A stretch of DNA of 64,000 nt, from positions 1,798,001 through 1,862,000 of the forward strand of contig NZ_UGSI01000001.1 in NCBI RefSeq assembly GCF_900454495.1, given 5' to 3'. Below the pieces are notes generated by a model, which did no database searches, was not told the origin of the DNA, and saw nothing but the letters and a program-made list of their open reading frames with translations. Made by a program: the position numbers and the translations under genes. Source of the DNA: Paenibacillus macerans (GTDB lineage Bacteria > Bacillota > Bacilli > Paenibacillales > Paenibacillaceae). The number at the start of each line of letters is the position of its first letter. The stretch's first letter is position 1. This document shows, piece after piece, positions 53,960-62,298 of this stretch.

Positions 53960-54256
53960 TTATTCCAACTTGTCCAAATCCACAATAAACCCGTTCGTCT
54001 TCAAAATATCCAAACCAAGCAAGCCCATCTCATCCATGATCTTGGTATAAAACGGTACGGTCCCACCTATTCCATAAGCTTCGTAAACAGGGTCTCCATT
54101 TTCATAAGTAACTCCGATCTGTTCCATGGCATCGGGACTGAATATGGTGTGGGATGAGCCGGTATCCAAGATAACATCTGCTATCTGTATCGTATTTCCG
54201 CGATAAGTTACAGAAAGGTTAATCGTCAGAAGATTTCGATGATCATGAATCTTCAT
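53960..54256 (-). CDS. Shortened retropepsin-like aspartic protease
   Basis: 98 residues containing the catalytic motif of clan AA proteases, VILDTGSSHTIFSPDAM, and the C-terminal GLLGLDILKTNGFIVDLDKLE. Family members I know are about 125-140 residues. Here the part between IGGTVPFYTKIMDEM and GLLGLDIL, normally about 30 residues of flap and strands, is missing. It may therefore be inactive or specialised. The start overlaps the stop of the gene upstream by four bases, so the pair is coupled. Such two-gene units occur widely in Bacillus-like genomes; function unknown. Confidence 0.75.
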   Translation of the reverse strand: MKIHDHRNLLTINLSVTYRGNTIQIADVILDTGSSHTIFSPDAMEQIGVTYENGDPVYEAYGIGGTVPFYTKIMDEMGLLGLDILKTNGFIVDLDKLE

Positions 54257-54501
54257 AGGTTACGCCGCATCCTGACCAAAGGATCCGTACGCAGATGAAT
54301 GACGCACTCCTCATTAGAAGTATGATAAACAAGCTGCTGCGGCCCTACGTTAAAGAATTCCCTGTTAGCCTCCCTTTCCGGTATAACCCGAACCGGAGCC
54401 ATATCCGTTATGATTTTCTTCCCATTTTCCTTCCGAAAATCGAGAATAGACAACAAAACAAATTGATCTGGAAACAGCTCGCGTACTTCTTGCCATTGCA
54501 T
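54253..54501 (-). CDS. Conserved hypothetical protein paired with the aspartic protease
   Basis: 82 residues (MQWQEVRELFPDQFVLLSILDF..., VRVIPEREANREFF, LVYHTSNEECVIHLRT). Preceded by AGGAGGATTTGC-like sequence. The protein belongs to a small family usually encoded right next to a retropepsin-like protease, as here, with a four-base overlap. No known function and no membrane segment. It could be a partner or substrate of the protease, which is inference from the constant pairing. Confidence 0.7.
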   Translation of the reverse strand: MQWQEVRELFPDQFVLLSILDFRKENGKKIITDMAPVRVIPEREANREFFNVGPQQLVYHTSNEECVIHLRTDPLVRMRRNL

Positions 54502-54594
54502 TGCAAATCCTCCTTGTTCTAGGATTTACTTAATAGAAATACGATTGCTCTTATTTTATCATGCTAGGGCTGAAAAGGATAAAATGAAACTCAA

Positions 54595-55020
54595 TTAAAA
54601 CTGTCTTGCATTAACGTTTAGGTCGTATTTGGCCCCAGTTCTATTATAAGTGTAAATCTTCCAATCTCCGCTTAAGCCGTCTGCAGCGAGCTCTTGATAA
54701 CTTACCGTTTGTTGTTTACCCGGCCCTAATTCATAATCGGTTAGCAACTCAACTCCATTGCGGCTGATTTCCAAGTAAACGGATGAAGTGGAGTTGTTTT
54801 TCACCCCAACCTCCATGTTTTTACCGTTTTCCGGTACGGTTGTAAACGTGCCGGTATACCCGCTGCCGCCCGATATATGAACACCATTGATCAGAATTAC
54901 ATCCGACGGACCATTTGCAACCTGATCATCCGCTTCCGTAATGGCAGATGCTGACGCCGCGAAAGTAAGAAACAACATAGCTGCTGTGAGAAAAAATGCA
55001 GGAACTTTTACTTTTTTCAT
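54595..55020 (-). CDS. Secreted hypothetical protein
   Basis: 141 residues with a typical signal peptide (MKKVKVPAFFLTAAMLFLTFAASASA). The mature part is about 115 residues and beta-rich (GYTGTFTTVPENGKNMEVGVKNNSTSSVYLEI, GDWKIYTYNRTGAKYDLNVNARQF), with no cysteines. GGAGATTAAGGGT precedes the ATG. It resembles small single-domain extracellular proteins of Bacillus relatives with a beta-sandwich look. No family assigned. Confidence 0.65.
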   Translation of the reverse strand: MKKVKVPAFFLTAAMLFLTFAASASAITEADDQVANGPSDVILINGVHISGGSGYTGTFTTVPENGKNMEVGVKNNSTSSVYLEISRNGVELLTDYELGPGKQQTVSYQELAADGLSGDWKIYTYNRTGAKYDLNVNARQF

Positions 55021-55258
55021 ACCCTTAATCTCCTGAAATTTCGAATAAATATGTAATATAAAGCCTGCTCCTTATTATACAAAATTCCCTTGAAATAAAA
55101 TATGACTCAATCCAGAAAATCGGCGGTATACAGTTGGGTGGAGAAGGCCGCGTAACACTCACCTTTTGGTAAGTACCTGTACTAAAAGTGCATACTTACA
55201 TATTTGCAGCCGGCGCATTATACTCAGGAAATAAATCAATTTTAAGGAGGCCAAAACC

Positions 55259-55822
55259 TTGAAAACTCTTGTTGTCGTCACCCACCCCAACATAGAATCA
55301 TCCGTCATCAATAAGCGATGGGTGGAAGAACTTCGCAAATATCCGGAAAAATATACCGTACACGAATTGTATAAGGTTTACCCTAACGGAAACATCGATC
55401 CGAAAAAAGAACAACAACTCATCGAATCGCATAGTAACCTTGTGCTGCAGTTCCCCATTTATTGGTTTAATTGCCCGCCTCTCCTTAAACAATGGCTTGA
55501 CGATGTTTTTGCCTATGGATGGGCTTACGGTTCAAAAGGAGGCGACAAATTAAAGAATCGCAAAATTGCCTTAGCCGTGTCCGCCGGAATCAGAAAAGAA
55601 GATTACAGTAAAGACGGGAGATATCGTTACACCCTTGAACAATTACTAGCTCCTTTTGAAACGACCTTCCTATACTGCGACGCGGACTACCGTTCGTTTT
55701 TTGCATTTTATGGCCAAGAAAATGCACCCGGCGGAAATGAGCCCGGTGCAGAACACGCGACACTGGTAGACGAGTTGGAAAATAGCGCGCGCGACTACCT
55801 GAATTTTATCGACAGCCTATGA
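55259..55822 (+). CDS. NAD(P)H-dependent oxidoreductase, flavodoxin fold (KefF/YwrO-like)
   Basis: 187 residues. The FMN-binding start is KTLVVVTHPNIESSVINKRW, then LVLQFPIYWFNCPPLLKQWLDDVFAYGWAYG and ALAVSAGIRKEDY, the pattern of the quinone-reductase-like flavodoxin family. It reduces quinones or nitro compounds with NAD(P)H through FMN. It starts at TTG after AAGGAGG. An HxlR regulator gene lies downstream on the opposite strand; HxlR proteins often govern such reductases in response to electrophiles. Confidence 0.88.
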   Translation: MKTLVVVTHPNIESSVINKRWVEELRKYPEKYTVHELYKVYPNGNIDPKKEQQLIESHSNLVLQFPIYWFNCPPLLKQWLDDVFAYGWAYGSKGGDKLKNRKIALAVSAGIRKEDYSKDGRYRYTLEQLLAPFETTFLYCDADYRSFFAFYGQENAPGGNEPGAEHATLVDELENSARDYLNFIDSL

Positions 55823-55824
55823 GC

Positions 55825-55859
55825 AAAGACCGCCGGGGAAGTTCGCACCGGCGGTCTTT
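55825..55859. terminator. Strong intrinsic terminator
   Basis: AAAGACCGCCGG and CCGGCGGTCTTT form a perfect 12-bp stem with an 11-base loop, directly after the reductase stop codon. Confidence 0.88.
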
Positions 55860-55895
55860 GGCTGTGTAAATTTTTGCCCCCAATGCGAATTCAGT

Positions 55896-56090
55896 GGAAA
55901 ATAAGGGCAAAAAATGTCGCTATTTCGGCGATACTACCCATATGGAGTGCAATAGAGGTAATTTATGTCCTTATTTTCCCCTGTCGCCAGGAAATGTCCG
56001 CGTTCCGGACCTTTCACAGGAAAATAAAGACCAAAAATGCCGTTAATGGGGGTGAACAGGCCTAGCTCAGGAAAATAAGTACATAATGTG
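55896..56090. repeat. Cluster of short intergenic repeats
   Basis: The motif GGAAAATAAG plus about ten bases ending in ATG occurs three times in direct orientation: near 55897 (TGGAAAATAAGGGCAAAAAA), 56019 and 56070. It occurs once inverted near 55963-55981 (ATGTCCTTATTTTCCCC). The copies differ at several positions. They lie between convergent genes and encode nothing. Origin unknown. Confidence 0.5.
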
Positions 56091-56480
56091 CTATTTTGAA
56101 GCCCGATGCTCGATCGCCGATAGTGCTCCAGTAGCCGGCAAGTCCTTCAAGCTGTTGTTCTCTCCCCACTCGCACATCAGATTTAACAGCGGGAGTAGAG
56201 AACGGCCGCGTTCCGTTAAAGAATATTCAACTTTTGGCGGCACTTGGGGAAATTCCTCGCGCTGGATCAGGCCGTCGGCCTCCATCTCTTTTAACATAAC
56301 ACTCAGCGTTTTAAAAGAAATCGTCCCAATCCCGCGCTTCAGTTCATTATGCCGCATCACCTTGTTTTCGGCCAGCCAGTACAAGATGATCATTTTATAT
56401 TTACCGCCGATTACGGACAACGTGTATCCAAAGCCGGTGTCTTTTAGCGCCACGCCGGATGGAACACAGGTTTCGCGCAT
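56091..56480 (-). CDS. HxlR family transcriptional regulator
   Basis: 129 residues with the HxlR winged helix (LSVIGGKYKMIILYWLAENKVMRHNELKRGIGTISFKTLSVMLKEMEADGLIQREEFPQVPPKVEYSLTERG). An N-terminal Cys (ETCVPSG) sits at the position where YodB/HypR-type members sense quinones or disulfide stress. The ATG at 56480 follows AGGAGAG by eight bases. Probably controls the convergent reductase gene at 55259, though this is inference. Confidence 0.88.
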   Translation of the reverse strand: MRETCVPSGVALKDTGFGYTLSVIGGKYKMIILYWLAENKVMRHNELKRGIGTISFKTLSVMLKEMEADGLIQREEFPQVPPKVEYSLTERGRSLLPLLNLMCEWGENNSLKDLPATGALSAIEHRASK

Positions 56481-56584
56481 CAATTACACTCTCCTTCAGG
56501 TAAAGCTTTCGCCTTAGCTTCGCCTTTGATGTTAAAGCGGTGGATGTTCGTTCGTACGCCAAGCGCCCCTAGCCCCGCCGAGTT

Positions 56585-56720
56585 TCGGGAGTACGCCGGA
56601 GCGCGTGGGAGTGCGCGGAGCACCCGGGAGCGCGCGGAGCACCCGGGAGTTGCGCGGGAGTACACGTGAGTACGCCGGAGCGCCCTGCGCAACCGCCCGC
56701 TTACTCCCGCGCAACCGCCG
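56585..56720. repeat. GC-rich low-complexity tract with short repeats
   Basis: About 135 bases built from short GC-rich units. GCGCGGAGCACCCGGGAG occurs at 56613-56630 and 56632-56649. GAGTACGCCGGAGCGC occurs at 56589-56604 and 56668-56683. GAGTACGC/GGGAGTAC-like pieces lie between. It is squeezed between the 3' end of the dihydroxyacetone kinase gene and the HxlR gene and is not convincingly coding. Confidence 0.55.
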
Positions 56721-56721
56721 C

Positions 56722-58482
56722 TTACCGCATTGCGCGCGCCAGCTCCGTGAAGATGACGCCAAGCGCGTAGGCGCCGGCATCCGGGTACCCGAGGCTGCGC
56801 GCCCCAACTGCGCCGGCCCGCCCCATGCGGGCGACGATCGTCTCGGTGCGCTTCGCCCCCTCTACGGCCGCTTCTGCCGCCTTGGCCGCCGCGCTCTTCA
56901 GATCGTCGCCGGCCGCCGCGCTCCGCGCCCACGAGTCCGCGAACGGAACCAGCGCGTCGATCAGCGTCTTGTCGCCGACGACCGCACCACGGCCGAAGGA
57001 GCGCTCGCCCGTGGCCTGGATGCCCTCCACGGCCGCCTGCATCATCGCCGCGAACTCCGCGGCCGAGAGCGCCTTGCGGTCGCCGGCGTATCTGCCGGCC
57101 GCACGGAACGCCGAGCCCCAGATCGGGCCGGATGCGCCGCCGCAATGCTCCATAATGACCAGCGAGCAGGCCTCCAGGAAGCCGCCGATCGTGCCCGCGT
57201 GATGCTCGATAATCTCCGGCCACTCCCGCTTCAATTGCTTGAAGCCTTTGGCCACGCTCATGCCGAAATCACCGTCGCCGGCATGCGCATCAAGCTCGCA
57301 GAACGCGACTTCATTTTCAATAATAATCTCGCTCATTTTATCCGTCAGATAAATGATATTGCGCAGCGTAAACGCGTCGTTCCCCACCTCTGCATCCGCC
57401 GGATCGGTCTCGCAGCGGAAAGACGGCTCGCGCTGTTCCGCCCCGTCCGCCTCCGCTTCGAGCGGCAGCGGCGCGAACGGACCGCGCACCTGCAGCGCCG
57501 GCGTATCGCATTCCGCCTCCAGATACCGCTTCAACTCCTCGTCCAGCCTCATAAGCGTGACCGAAGCGCCGGCCATATCGATGCTGGTCATATAGTTGCC
57601 CGCAAACAATTTAAAAATCGACTGGCCCCGGCCGCGGATCTCGCGCACAACCGCGTTCGCCAGCACATAAAGCTCCTGCAGCGGCGAAGCGCCGAATCCG
57701 TTCACGAGCACCGCCAGCTCCTCCTTGCCGGAACCGCCGTCCAGGTTCATGTCGCGGTACAAATCGTCAACCATCTTGCGCGCCAATTCGTCCGCCGAAG
57801 CGATTTTCTCGCGGCGAATGCCCGGCTCGCCGTGAATGCCGACGCCGTATTCGATCTCTTCCTCCCCGAGCTCAAAAGTCGGTGTACCCTTGGCCGGCAC
57901 CGTGCATGAGGTCAAGGCGAAGCCGATGGTGCGCGTGCGTTCGATCGCCTTCTGCGCGGCCGCCTTCACTTCGGCCAGCTCCAGCCCCGCTTCAGCGGCG
58001 GCGCCGGCGATTTTGTGCACCAGCACCGTCCCGGCCACGCCGCGGCGGCCGACCGTATACAGGCTGTCCTCCACCGCGATATCGTCGTCCACCTTCACAT
58101 AATCGACCTGGATGCCGTCTTCAGCCGCGAGATGAGCCGCATTTTTGAAATTCATCATATCGCCGCTGTAATTTTTGATGATCAGCAGCACGCCCTTGCT
58201 CCCTGCGGAAGCTTTAATTGCCTGATAAACCTGAATCTGCGACGGGGAAGCGAACACATCGCCGCAAACCGCCACATCGAGCATCCCCCGCCCGACGAAT
58301 CCGGCATGGGCCGGTTCATGGCCGCTGCCCCCGCCGCTGATCAAAGTGACTTTGTCCTGGTTTCGTTGTTTTTTCTTCACGATTTTGTACTTGCTGTCGA
58401 ATTCCAGTTCGGGATGGACAAGCGCGAGCCCCCGCCCCATTTCCCGAACCAGCGTTTCCGGCTTGTTAATGATCTTCTTCAC
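56722..58482 (-). CDS. dhaK: ATP-dependent dihydroxyacetone kinase, DhaK-DhaL fusion
   Basis: 586 residues. The DhaK part (about 1-330) has LISGGGSGHEPAHAGFVG, the loop KNYSGDMMNF, and the His that binds the substrate covalently in GIHGEPGI. A linker leads to the DhaL ATP-binding part (about 385-586) with the Mg2+ aspartates in DAHAGDGDFGMSV and GGASGPIWGSAF. Single-chain enzymes of this kind (as in Citrobacter) use ATP rather than the PTS protein DhaM, and no dhaM is present. It converts dihydroxyacetone, sometimes glyceraldehyde, to the phosphate. GTG start after AAGGGTG. It could handle triose produced downstream of fructose metabolism. The gene is notably GC-rich. Confidence 0.9.
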   Translation of the reverse strand: MKKIINKPETLVREMGRGLALVHPELEFDSKYKIVKKKQRNQDKVTLISGGGSGHEPAHAGFVGRGMLDVAVCGDVFASPSQIQVYQAIKASAGSKGVLLIIKNYSGDMMNFKNAAHLAAEDGIQVDYVKVDDDIAVEDSLYTVGRRGVAGTVLVHKIAGAAAEAGLELAEVKAAAQKAIERTRTIGFALTSCTVPAKGTPTFELGEEEIEYGVGIHGEPGIRREKIASADELARKMVDDLYRDMNLDGGSGKEELAVLVNGFGASPLQELYVLANAVVREIRGRGQSIFKLFAGNYMTSIDMAGASVTLMRLDEELKRYLEAECDTPALQVRGPFAPLPLEAEADGAEQREPSFRCETDPADAEVGNDAFTLRNIIYLTDKMSEIIIENEVAFCELDAHAGDGDFGMSVAKGFKQLKREWPEIIEHHAGTIGGFLEACSLVIMEHCGGASGPIWGSAFRAAGRYAGDRKALSAAEFAAMMQAAVEGIQATGERSFGRGAVVGDKTLIDALVPFADSWARSAAAGDDLKSAAAKAAEAAVEGAKRTETIVARMGRAGAVGARSLGYPDAGAYALGVIFTELARAMR

Positions 58483-58596
58483 GTTTCAATCACCCTTTAT
58501 GCTTGATTTTCTACCGCTACTAAAATGATCAATGAACGACTGAAATAATGGAAAAAGCTGTGGGCCTCGCTTCATTATACAATATAAGGTGTCCTC

Positions 58597-59904
58597 TCAA
58601 AAGTTATCCTCGAACGACGCCTCCGCCACGGTAAACACGGCCCCGTCAAATTTGTAACGCAGCCGGATCGACACCGGGAATTCGGCCGGCGACACCTGGA
58701 TCGGTACCGACGCGTACAGGGTGTTTCTTTCCACAGAATAGCGGACGATGTTGCCGAGTGCGGGCTGATCCAGCCAAAATCCGGCGTCCTCTTCCTGGTA
58801 TTCGAACGTGCGCGTTTCGCCGGCCAGCGTAAACCGGTACGTTCGCTTCCCCTCTTCCGCCGTCATGTCCGCAGTTAGCTCGGTTTCGGCCACTAACACC
58901 GGATCCGCCGCGGATACATCCGTTAAATTGCTTCTCAGCAGCTTTAGCTCCGATTCGTGAACCCCGGTGCCGTATCCGGTCGTCAAGATCACGGCCAGCA
59001 CCTGTTCTCCGTCCCCTGCCGGCAGCATCGCCGCTTGCGGATAATAGGATTCATTGCTGACATTACTCCAATCGTCGAACGTTTTTTCCGCAGCCCCATA
59101 CCTGACATGAATCGGCTGGATCATCCCCTTATCCCTGTGCAAAATTCCCGTTATCTTCAGACCGAGCTCCGCATCCTCCTTCAACACAACGTTTTTCCCC
59201 TCGCCGGGACCTGTTGCGGCGCCTTCATCATCCCGCGTCCCGGTTTCGTCCGTGCTTACCAGTTCAATGCGCGAGATTTTTTGCGTATCGGCGCGAATGT
59301 ATACGTCAATCGTCTCCTGAAATACCGTGGGAATTGAATCTCTTAACCCCAAACGGAGCGAGTACACGGTATGCGCATCCGCGGCACTGATCGAATCGAT
59401 GTACACTTCATACACCCAAGGACTGGACACGTCATAGCGTTCCAGCGCTTGTTTGACCTCCGGATTTTCCCAAATGTCCGGCGTCGGGCCGCCCCAAACG
59501 CCAAGCTGCCGCTGCAAAAGCGCTTTGGCCAGCGTCACGAGCGTGCGGTCGCTGCCCTGCTTGACCGCGTTTTCCGCGGAATTCCACCAGTCGAAATCCC
59601 CACCTTGCCCAGGCTCAAAACCGGAGCGGAACGTCCCTCCTCCCTGGGTAACTGGACCCGGGCCATTGTCGGACGAGACGGCCGTAGGCTCCGCCCTGCT
59701 GCCGAACCAGATGCCGCCGCCCAGCACCAGGAGCAGCGCCGGAACGATCACCACGACCGCTTGAATCCATGCTTTCCGAGAGCGTTTCTGTAACGCCGAT
59801 GGCAGCCGCCGCTCGACCCGCTCCATCATGTCGGGCCCAAAACGCCGCTGTTTAAAAGGCGGTCTGGCCAACCTTTGATCCCATTCCGGCTTCCATTCAT
59901 GCAT
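58597..59904 (-). CDS. Membrane protein, probable anti-sigma factor
   Basis: 435 residues. A basic cytoplasmic N-terminus (about 1-43, KPEWDQRLARPPFKQRRFGPDMMERVERRL) is followed by one membrane helix (about 45-67) and a 365-residue extracytoplasmic part rich in beta structure with no family I recognise. Its start codon lies inside the 3' end of the ECF sigma gene (eight-base overlap). That coupling, with the one-helix topology, is typical of anti-sigma factors. The zinc motif HxxxCxxC is absent. The outer domain probably detects an envelope signal. Confidence 0.7.
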   Translation of the reverse strand: MHEWKPEWDQRLARPPFKQRRFGPDMMERVERRLPSALQKRSRKAWIQAVVVIVPALLLVLGGGIWFGSRAEPTAVSSDNGPGPVTQGGGTFRSGFEPGQGGDFDWWNSAENAVKQGSDRTLVTLAKALLQRQLGVWGGPTPDIWENPEVKQALERYDVSSPWVYEVYIDSISAADAHTVYSLRLGLRDSIPTVFQETIDVYIRADTQKISRIELVSTDETGTRDDEGAATGPGEGKNVVLKEDAELGLKITGILHRDKGMIQPIHVRYGAAEKTFDDWSNVSNESYYPQAAMLPAGDGEQVLAVILTTGYGTGVHESELKLLRSNLTDVSAADPVLVAETELTADMTAEEGKRTYRFTLAGETRTFEYQEEDAGFWLDQPALGNIVRYSVERNTLYASVPIQVSPAEFPVSIRLRYKFDGAVFTVAEASFEDNF

Positions 59905-60487
59905 GATCGTTCACTCCTTTCCATGCGGCGGCAAGCTTCTTTTTGGCCCGGTGAATCCTCGACTTTACCGTACCCGGCGAAAGGCCCGTAATTGCGGATA
60001 TTTCATCCATGGACAACTGGTGGTGCACGCTTAGCACCAGCGGGTCGCGAAACTTGCCGGGCAGTTTCAAAACTTGCCGCCACAATTCGTCCGCCGCTTC
60101 CCGCTCCAAATATTGCGATTCGGCGGATGGCGAAGACGGAGCGGACGCTGTCCCGCCCAGCCCTTCGTCCGGCGAACGTTCCCCAAGCAGCACCGCTTTG
60201 CGTAAAAATGCCCGTCTTTGATAGGATAAAGCGGTATTGCGCGCGATTTTCAGCAACCAAGTTTTGACGGAAGCCTCCCCGCGAAAAGAGGCATAATGTT
60301 GATACGCTTTAATAAACACATCCTGCGCGACATCGTCCGCCGTATGCGTATTCCTGGTGATGACGTAAGCGTAGTTCCAAACGTCTTCCCCGTACGATTC
60401 CATCAGCATCCGAAGGCCCGATACGCTCATCTCCGCAAGATGCTCTAGCTGCATCTCCCTCAAGCTGTTCTCCTCCCCTTTACCCAT
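59897..60487 (-). CDS. ECF-type RNA polymerase sigma factor
   Basis: 196 residues from the ATG at 60487 (AGAGGAG five bases before). Region 2 (YGEDVWNYAYVITRNTHTADDVAQDVFIKAYQHYASFRGEASVKTWLLKIARNTALSYQRR) and region 4 (LPGKFRDPLVLSVHHQLSMDEISAITGLSPGTVKSRIHRAKKKL) are both complete. The overlap with the membrane protein gene suggests that protein holds it inactive until a signal arrives. The TetR gene ends 45 bases upstream. Confidence 0.9.
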   Translation of the reverse strand: MGKGEENSLREMQLEHLAEMSVSGLRMLMESYGEDVWNYAYVITRNTHTADDVAQDVFIKAYQHYASFRGEASVKTWLLKIARNTALSYQRRAFLRKAVLLGERSPDEGLGGTASAPSSPSAESQYLEREAADELWRQVLKLPGKFRDPLVLSVHHQLSMDEISAITGLSPGTVKSRIHRAKKKLAAAWKGVNDHA

Positions 60488-60532
60488 ACAGACTCCTCTA
60501 GGGCGGTGGAAGTTCCCAAACTGGCACAAAAA

Positions 60533-61114
60533 TTACGCTTTCGGCTTGGGCTCGGCCAATTGTTCCGGCAAAATCAAATTCCGCTCCAGGATCAGCAGCA
60601 ATTGCTCCACCATTTCCTCCGGAGTGTAAGGCATTGACCGGACCATCCACCATTCCATCAGACCGGCAACCGCCACCGCCAGAAACTGGACGAGAATCTC
60701 CGGGCTGATCCCCGGGCCGATGCCGCAATTTTTGATGATCTCCCCGATCCCCTCCTCCATCATCGCTTTCATCCGGTTTCGGAATGCGGGAACCCCTTTG
60801 CTCGTCATGAGCGTGGCATAGATGGAGGCGTTGCGCTGCAAAAATTCAAACGTACGCAGCAGCAAAGCTTTTGCGGACACCTCGCTCGGCTCCCCATCGG
60901 GCAGGCAGGTTTCATACAATAGCTGCAAATACGTTTCGATGCATTGATCCAGCAGGGCGTATTTGTCCGTAAAATGCAAATAGACCGTCCCCCGGTTCAC
61001 GTTGGCCCTGTCCGCGATTTCCTGAATCGTGATCTTTTCAAAGCTTTTTTCCCCCATCAGCATGACAAAAGCTTCCATAATGGCCTGCCTCGTTTTTGCG
61101 ATTCGTCTGTCCAT
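60533..61114 (-). CDS. TetR/AcrR family transcriptional regulator
   Basis: 193 residues. The N-terminal HTH is FEKITIQEIADRANVNRGTVYLHFTDKYALLDQCI, with a C-terminal ligand domain of the TetR_C type. Divergent from the ketopantoate-reductase-like gene; the palindrome at 61156-61171 between them is its probable operator. The sigma factor gene follows on the same strand. Confidence 0.88.
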   Translation of the reverse strand: MDRRIAKTRQAIMEAFVMLMGEKSFEKITIQEIADRANVNRGTVYLHFTDKYALLDQCIETYLQLLYETCLPDGEPSEVSAKALLLRTFEFLQRNASIYATLMTSKGVPAFRNRMKAMMEEGIGEIIKNCGIGPGISPEILVQFLAVAVAGLMEWWMVRSMPYTPEEMVEQLLLILERNLILPEQLAEPKPKA

Positions 61115-61155
61115 TGCTCTCTTTGCTCCTCTTATTAGACATTTCCGATAGCATT

Positions 61156-61171
61156 TGTTGAATACTCAACA
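61156..61171. promoter_or_regulatory. Candidate TetR operator
   Basis: TGTTGAATACTCAACA has perfect six-base inverted arms around ATAC. It lies in the 170-base divergent region between the TetR and ketopantoate-reductase-like genes, about 40 bases before the TetR start. Confidence 0.5.
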
Positions 61172-61286
61172 GAATCAAAAATATTGCCGATTGCTGCGGT
61201 ATTTCAACGGATGTTAAGGTAATTGTAATCAACAAACGTTATTTTTTCAACAAGTGTTCATTCATTTTGAAGGTGAGGAGCGAAAC

Positions 61287-62219
61287 ATGAGAGTACTGGT
61301 TTACGGAGCTGGCGTTTTAGGAAGCTATTTGGCCCATGTGCTTGTGCGCGGGGGCAATCAGGTTACCGTATTGGCTAGAGGGAAACGGGCGGAGGAACTG
61401 GAGCGCGATGGCCTCGTCATCCGCCATTACTTTCAGCGGAAAACGACGGTGGATCAGGTGCGCGCCATTCGTGCGCTGGAAGCGGCCGATATTTACGACC
61501 TCATTTTTGTCGTCATGAAATATTCGGATTTTCCCTCGGTCCTGCCGATTTTGGCCGCTAACCGGAGCAGCAACATCATCATCGTCGGCAATAACACGGA
61601 CGCCCGCGACATGCAAAATTACCTGAAAGAGCACAGCAATACGCCCAAAAATATCGCCTTTGGATTTCAACTTAGCGCCGGAAGCAGAGAAAACGGGCAA
61701 ACCGTCTGTATCCGCGGCGGCGGCGGACAGATGGTGCTTGGCGGATTGGATGGTCCTATCCCCTTTAAAGCCGACCTTGACCTGGCGTTTGCGAATGTGA
61801 AATACAAACTCATCTATCACGATAACATCGATGCTTGGCTAAAAAACCATATCGTCCCCATTCTGGCGCTCAATTACCCCGTAATCTTCCATGAGCGCCG
61901 GATGAAGAAGATCGCCGGGGACGGCAAGCTGCTGCGGCAGATCATCGCGGCCATGGACGAAGGCTTTCGCGTGCTGGAAGCCCAGGGTTATCCCCTGGTA
62001 CCGGCCGGGCAAGCTTCATTTATCCGTAAACACCCCACGCTGATGCGCCTGCTTTTAAAAATATACCACCTGCTGCCGGCCAGCCGGCTGGTCGATGGTT
62101 CGGCCTACGAAATCGCCGCTTTAAGCAGCGTCTTCCGCGAGTGGAAAAACCGGTCCAACGTCTCCACCCCCAGCTGGGATATCCTCGAAGAGCAATTTCT
62201 CGCGAAAGGTCCTTTTTGA
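61287..62219 (+). CDS. Ketopantoate reductase family protein (PanE/ApbA-like)
   Basis: 310 residues. The N-terminal NADP-binding motif is VLVYGAGVLGSYLAHVL, with VVMKYSDF, and a C-terminal helical domain of the ApbA_C type. Catalytic features of true 2-dehydropantoate reductase are not well preserved (FGFQLSAGSRENGQ, LKNHIVPILALNYP), and the gene is not beside pan genes. It is probably another 2-keto or hydroxy acid oxidoreductase. The ATG at 61287 follows GTGAGGAG; an earlier in-frame start at 61254 lacks one. Likely controlled by the divergent TetR gene. Confidence 0.8.
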   Translation: MRVLVYGAGVLGSYLAHVLVRGGNQVTVLARGKRAEELERDGLVIRHYFQRKTTVDQVRAIRALEAADIYDLIFVVMKYSDFPSVLPILAANRSSNIIIVGNNTDARDMQNYLKEHSNTPKNIAFGFQLSAGSRENGQTVCIRGGGGQMVLGGLDGPIPFKADLDLAFANVKYKLIYHDNIDAWLKNHIVPILALNYPVIFHERRMKKIAGDGKLLRQIIAAMDEGFRVLEAQGYPLVPAGQASFIRKHPTLMRLLLKIYHLLPASRLVDGSAYEIAALSSVFREWKNRSNVSTPSWDILEEQFLAKGPF

Positions 62220-62221
62220 AT

Positions 62222-62283
62222 TTAGCTATTTTCCATTGATAATTGCCATAAAGTTAGCTAAAATAAATGCATAAATTAGCTAA
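62222..62283 (+). promoter_or_regulatory. Three TTAGCTA sites upstream of the Phd-Uma2 gene
   Basis: TTAGCTA at 62222-62228 and the palindrome TTAGCTAA at 62254-62261 and 62276-62283 lie within 80 bases before the start codon. Phd/YefM antitoxins bind repeated short palindromes in their own promoters, so these are good candidates for autoregulation by the Phd part of the encoded protein. Confidence 0.55.
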
Positions 62284-62298
62284 TCCGAGGTGAGCTTT

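Noticed and set aside
56480..57223. Long minus-strand frame rich in Arg and Gly
   Set aside because: It lies over the DhaL coding region and the GC-rich tract, has protein composition typical of a wrong frame, and the dihydroxyacetone kinase frame is clearly real.
56605..57909. Very long plus-strand frame of over 400 codons
   Set aside because: Arg/Ala/His-rich shadow opposite the dihydroxyacetone kinase gene; no start signal and no family features.
60488..60540. GGGAACTT before the ECF sigma gene as an ECF-type promoter
   Set aside because: The matching -10 would fall on the ribosome binding site and start codon, leaving no leader.
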